64,000 bases of DNA. It comes from Spiroplasma endosymbiont of Atherix ibis. Lineage in GTDB: Bacteria; Bacillota_I; Bacilli_A; Mycoplasmatales; Mycoplasmataceae. A program made the position numbers and the translations under genes. Below are positions 63,054-64,000 of this stretch, piece by piece. The notes beneath the pieces were generated by a model. It made no database searches. It saw nothing but the letters and a program-made list of their open reading frames with translations, and was not told where the DNA came from. Within the stretch, counting starts at the first letter, position 1. Every line of letters begins with the position of its first letter. The DNA lies in NCBI RefSeq assembly GCF_964020005.1, contig NZ_OZ026474.1, positions 62,001 through 126,000 of the forward strand. The letters run 5' to 3'.

Positions 63054-64000
63054 ATGTTATCTACAAAACAAGGTATATTCAGTGTAATTGTTGGTACAAC
63101 AATTTCTATTCTTAATGCTATAATTCAGTTTTTGACTATGTACTGAGTTTTAGAAAAATTTGGTACAGAGTTTAACGGGTTTGTACGTTTGGTTACATCT
63201 TTTTCTGCTATAATTTCAACTGCAGAAGGAGCTCTTGGTATTGCAGCTTCTATTTTACTAGTTAAACCTTTAGTTAACAACGATTGAATAAGTGCAAATG
63301 AAATTTATTCAACAACAAAGAAAAGTTTTAAAAAATCTGCAATTATAGGATTAATTTTAGTTTCACTAACTGCTGTTGCTTATCCACTTTATGCTGGAGT
63401 TAAATCAGGAGGAGGAAATATATTGAATCCTTCCTCTTGAGAAAACGCAGGCATTGGTTTAGTTGATAAAGAAGGTATTACTTATGCTAATGCAAAATAC
63501 TGAATGCTAATATTAGTTGCATTAATTTTTGGAACAAAAAATTTTATTTCAGCTTATTGATTTAGTGTTTATGAAACCATAATTATTGCCAATAATAAAA
63601 ATGTTATTAGAAGAATAATAATTTTATTTACAGATGTTTTAGTAAGTGGTTTAACTTTCTTTTTACTTGCAAAAACTAAAAATCCTATAATTCCTTTTAT
63701 TCCAACATTTTTCTATTCACCTATTAAAGGTTTATTAATTTATATGTATGTTAAGAGAAAATACTTATGATTGAAATACTATAAAGATTTTAATAGTTTT
63801 AAACTTAATACTACACAAAGCAAAATATCATGATCAACATTAGGTTCATCACTATTATTAAATTCAGATATCGCAATAGTTTCTGTTATTTTAGGATTGA
63901 ATGTCTCGTCAACTTTATCACTTTATTTAGTTGTTGCTTTAAATGTTAGACTGATTATGACAAATTTTGTTGTTTCTTTTAGAGAGTTTTTTGTAACTTT
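63054..64000 (+). CDS. Flippase-like polytopic membrane protein, 3' end outside window
   Basis: The first 315 or so residues show at least eight hydrophobic helices starting GIFSVIVGTTISILNAIIQF, with the MATE/polysaccharide-exporter pattern VLEKFGTEFNGFVRLVTSFSAI early on. This fits the MVF/MATE-type lipid or polysaccharide flippases of mollicutes, perhaps acting with a glycosyltransferase such as the one at 34695. TAGGAGG precedes the ATG. Several TGA Trp codons. It is cut by the window end. Confidence 0.72.

Overview
This 64 kb window is a very AT-rich (roughly three-quarters A+T) mollicute chromosome segment that reads UGA as tryptophan. Conserved proteins such as UvrA, NrdE, MgtE and PcrA stay open only if TGA is Trp, while TAA and TAG act as stops. 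The combination of an ECF folate S component, a full PTS core (HprK, HPr, EI, IIA-Glc), a metal-free type R2 ribonucleotide reductase and several IS3-family elements points to the Spiroplasma/Mesoplasma/Entomoplasma group; I cannot fix the genus from sequence alone.

Layout. 1-5.6 kb: DNA repair and folate genes (uvrB end, uvrA, folC, folT). 5.6-11.4 kb: hprK, two lgt paralogues around trxB, whiA and a small XRE regulator. 11.7-15.6 kb: a rhodanese-like gene, secG, and the RNA quality-control pair rnr-smpB. 15.6-18.2 kb: two small membrane paralogues, a complete IS3 element and a small CxxCxC protein. 18.2-23.3 kb: ssrA (tmRNA), a large membrane protein with degenerate GGDEF and EAL domains, mgtE and trmB. 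23.4-30.2 kb: a guanine-class riboswitch followed by a BMP-type nucleoside ABC importer and deoD, a coherent purine-salvage unit. 30.2-39.8 kb: tsaD, an RpiR regulator, a hydrolase, asnS, a GT2, an RDD protein, a serine beta-lactamase-like hydrolase and pcrA. 39.8-44.2 kb: ptsH, then a cobalamin-riboswitch-like leader with an intrinsic terminator and the nrdFIE operon, whose NrdF has the V/P/K substitutions of the metal-free class Ie enzyme. 44.3-49.5 kb: a decaying double ABC exporter locus. 49.6-52.5 kb: ptsI, tag, crr.

52.5-61 kb is an accessory, decaying tract. Two copies each of two IS3-type elements flank broken genes: lepA with three in-frame TAA codons, a GNAT gene with one, a frameshifted membrane gene, a truncated lipoprotein behind a promoter with a 16-T homopolymer, and a YgjP-like metallopeptidase gene fused in frame to a transposase tail. 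61-64 kb returns to ordinary genes (CPBP protease, pseudouridine synthase, a flippase-like protein cut by the window end).

The most noteworthy items are the cobalamin-type riboswitch in front of a B12-independent, metal-free ribonucleotide reductase; the membrane GGDEF/EAL relic in a lineage thought to lack c-di-GMP signalling; the putative phase-variable lipoprotein promoter; and the cluster of TAA nonsense codons, which, where the ancestral codon can be inferred, are all G:C to T:A changes.
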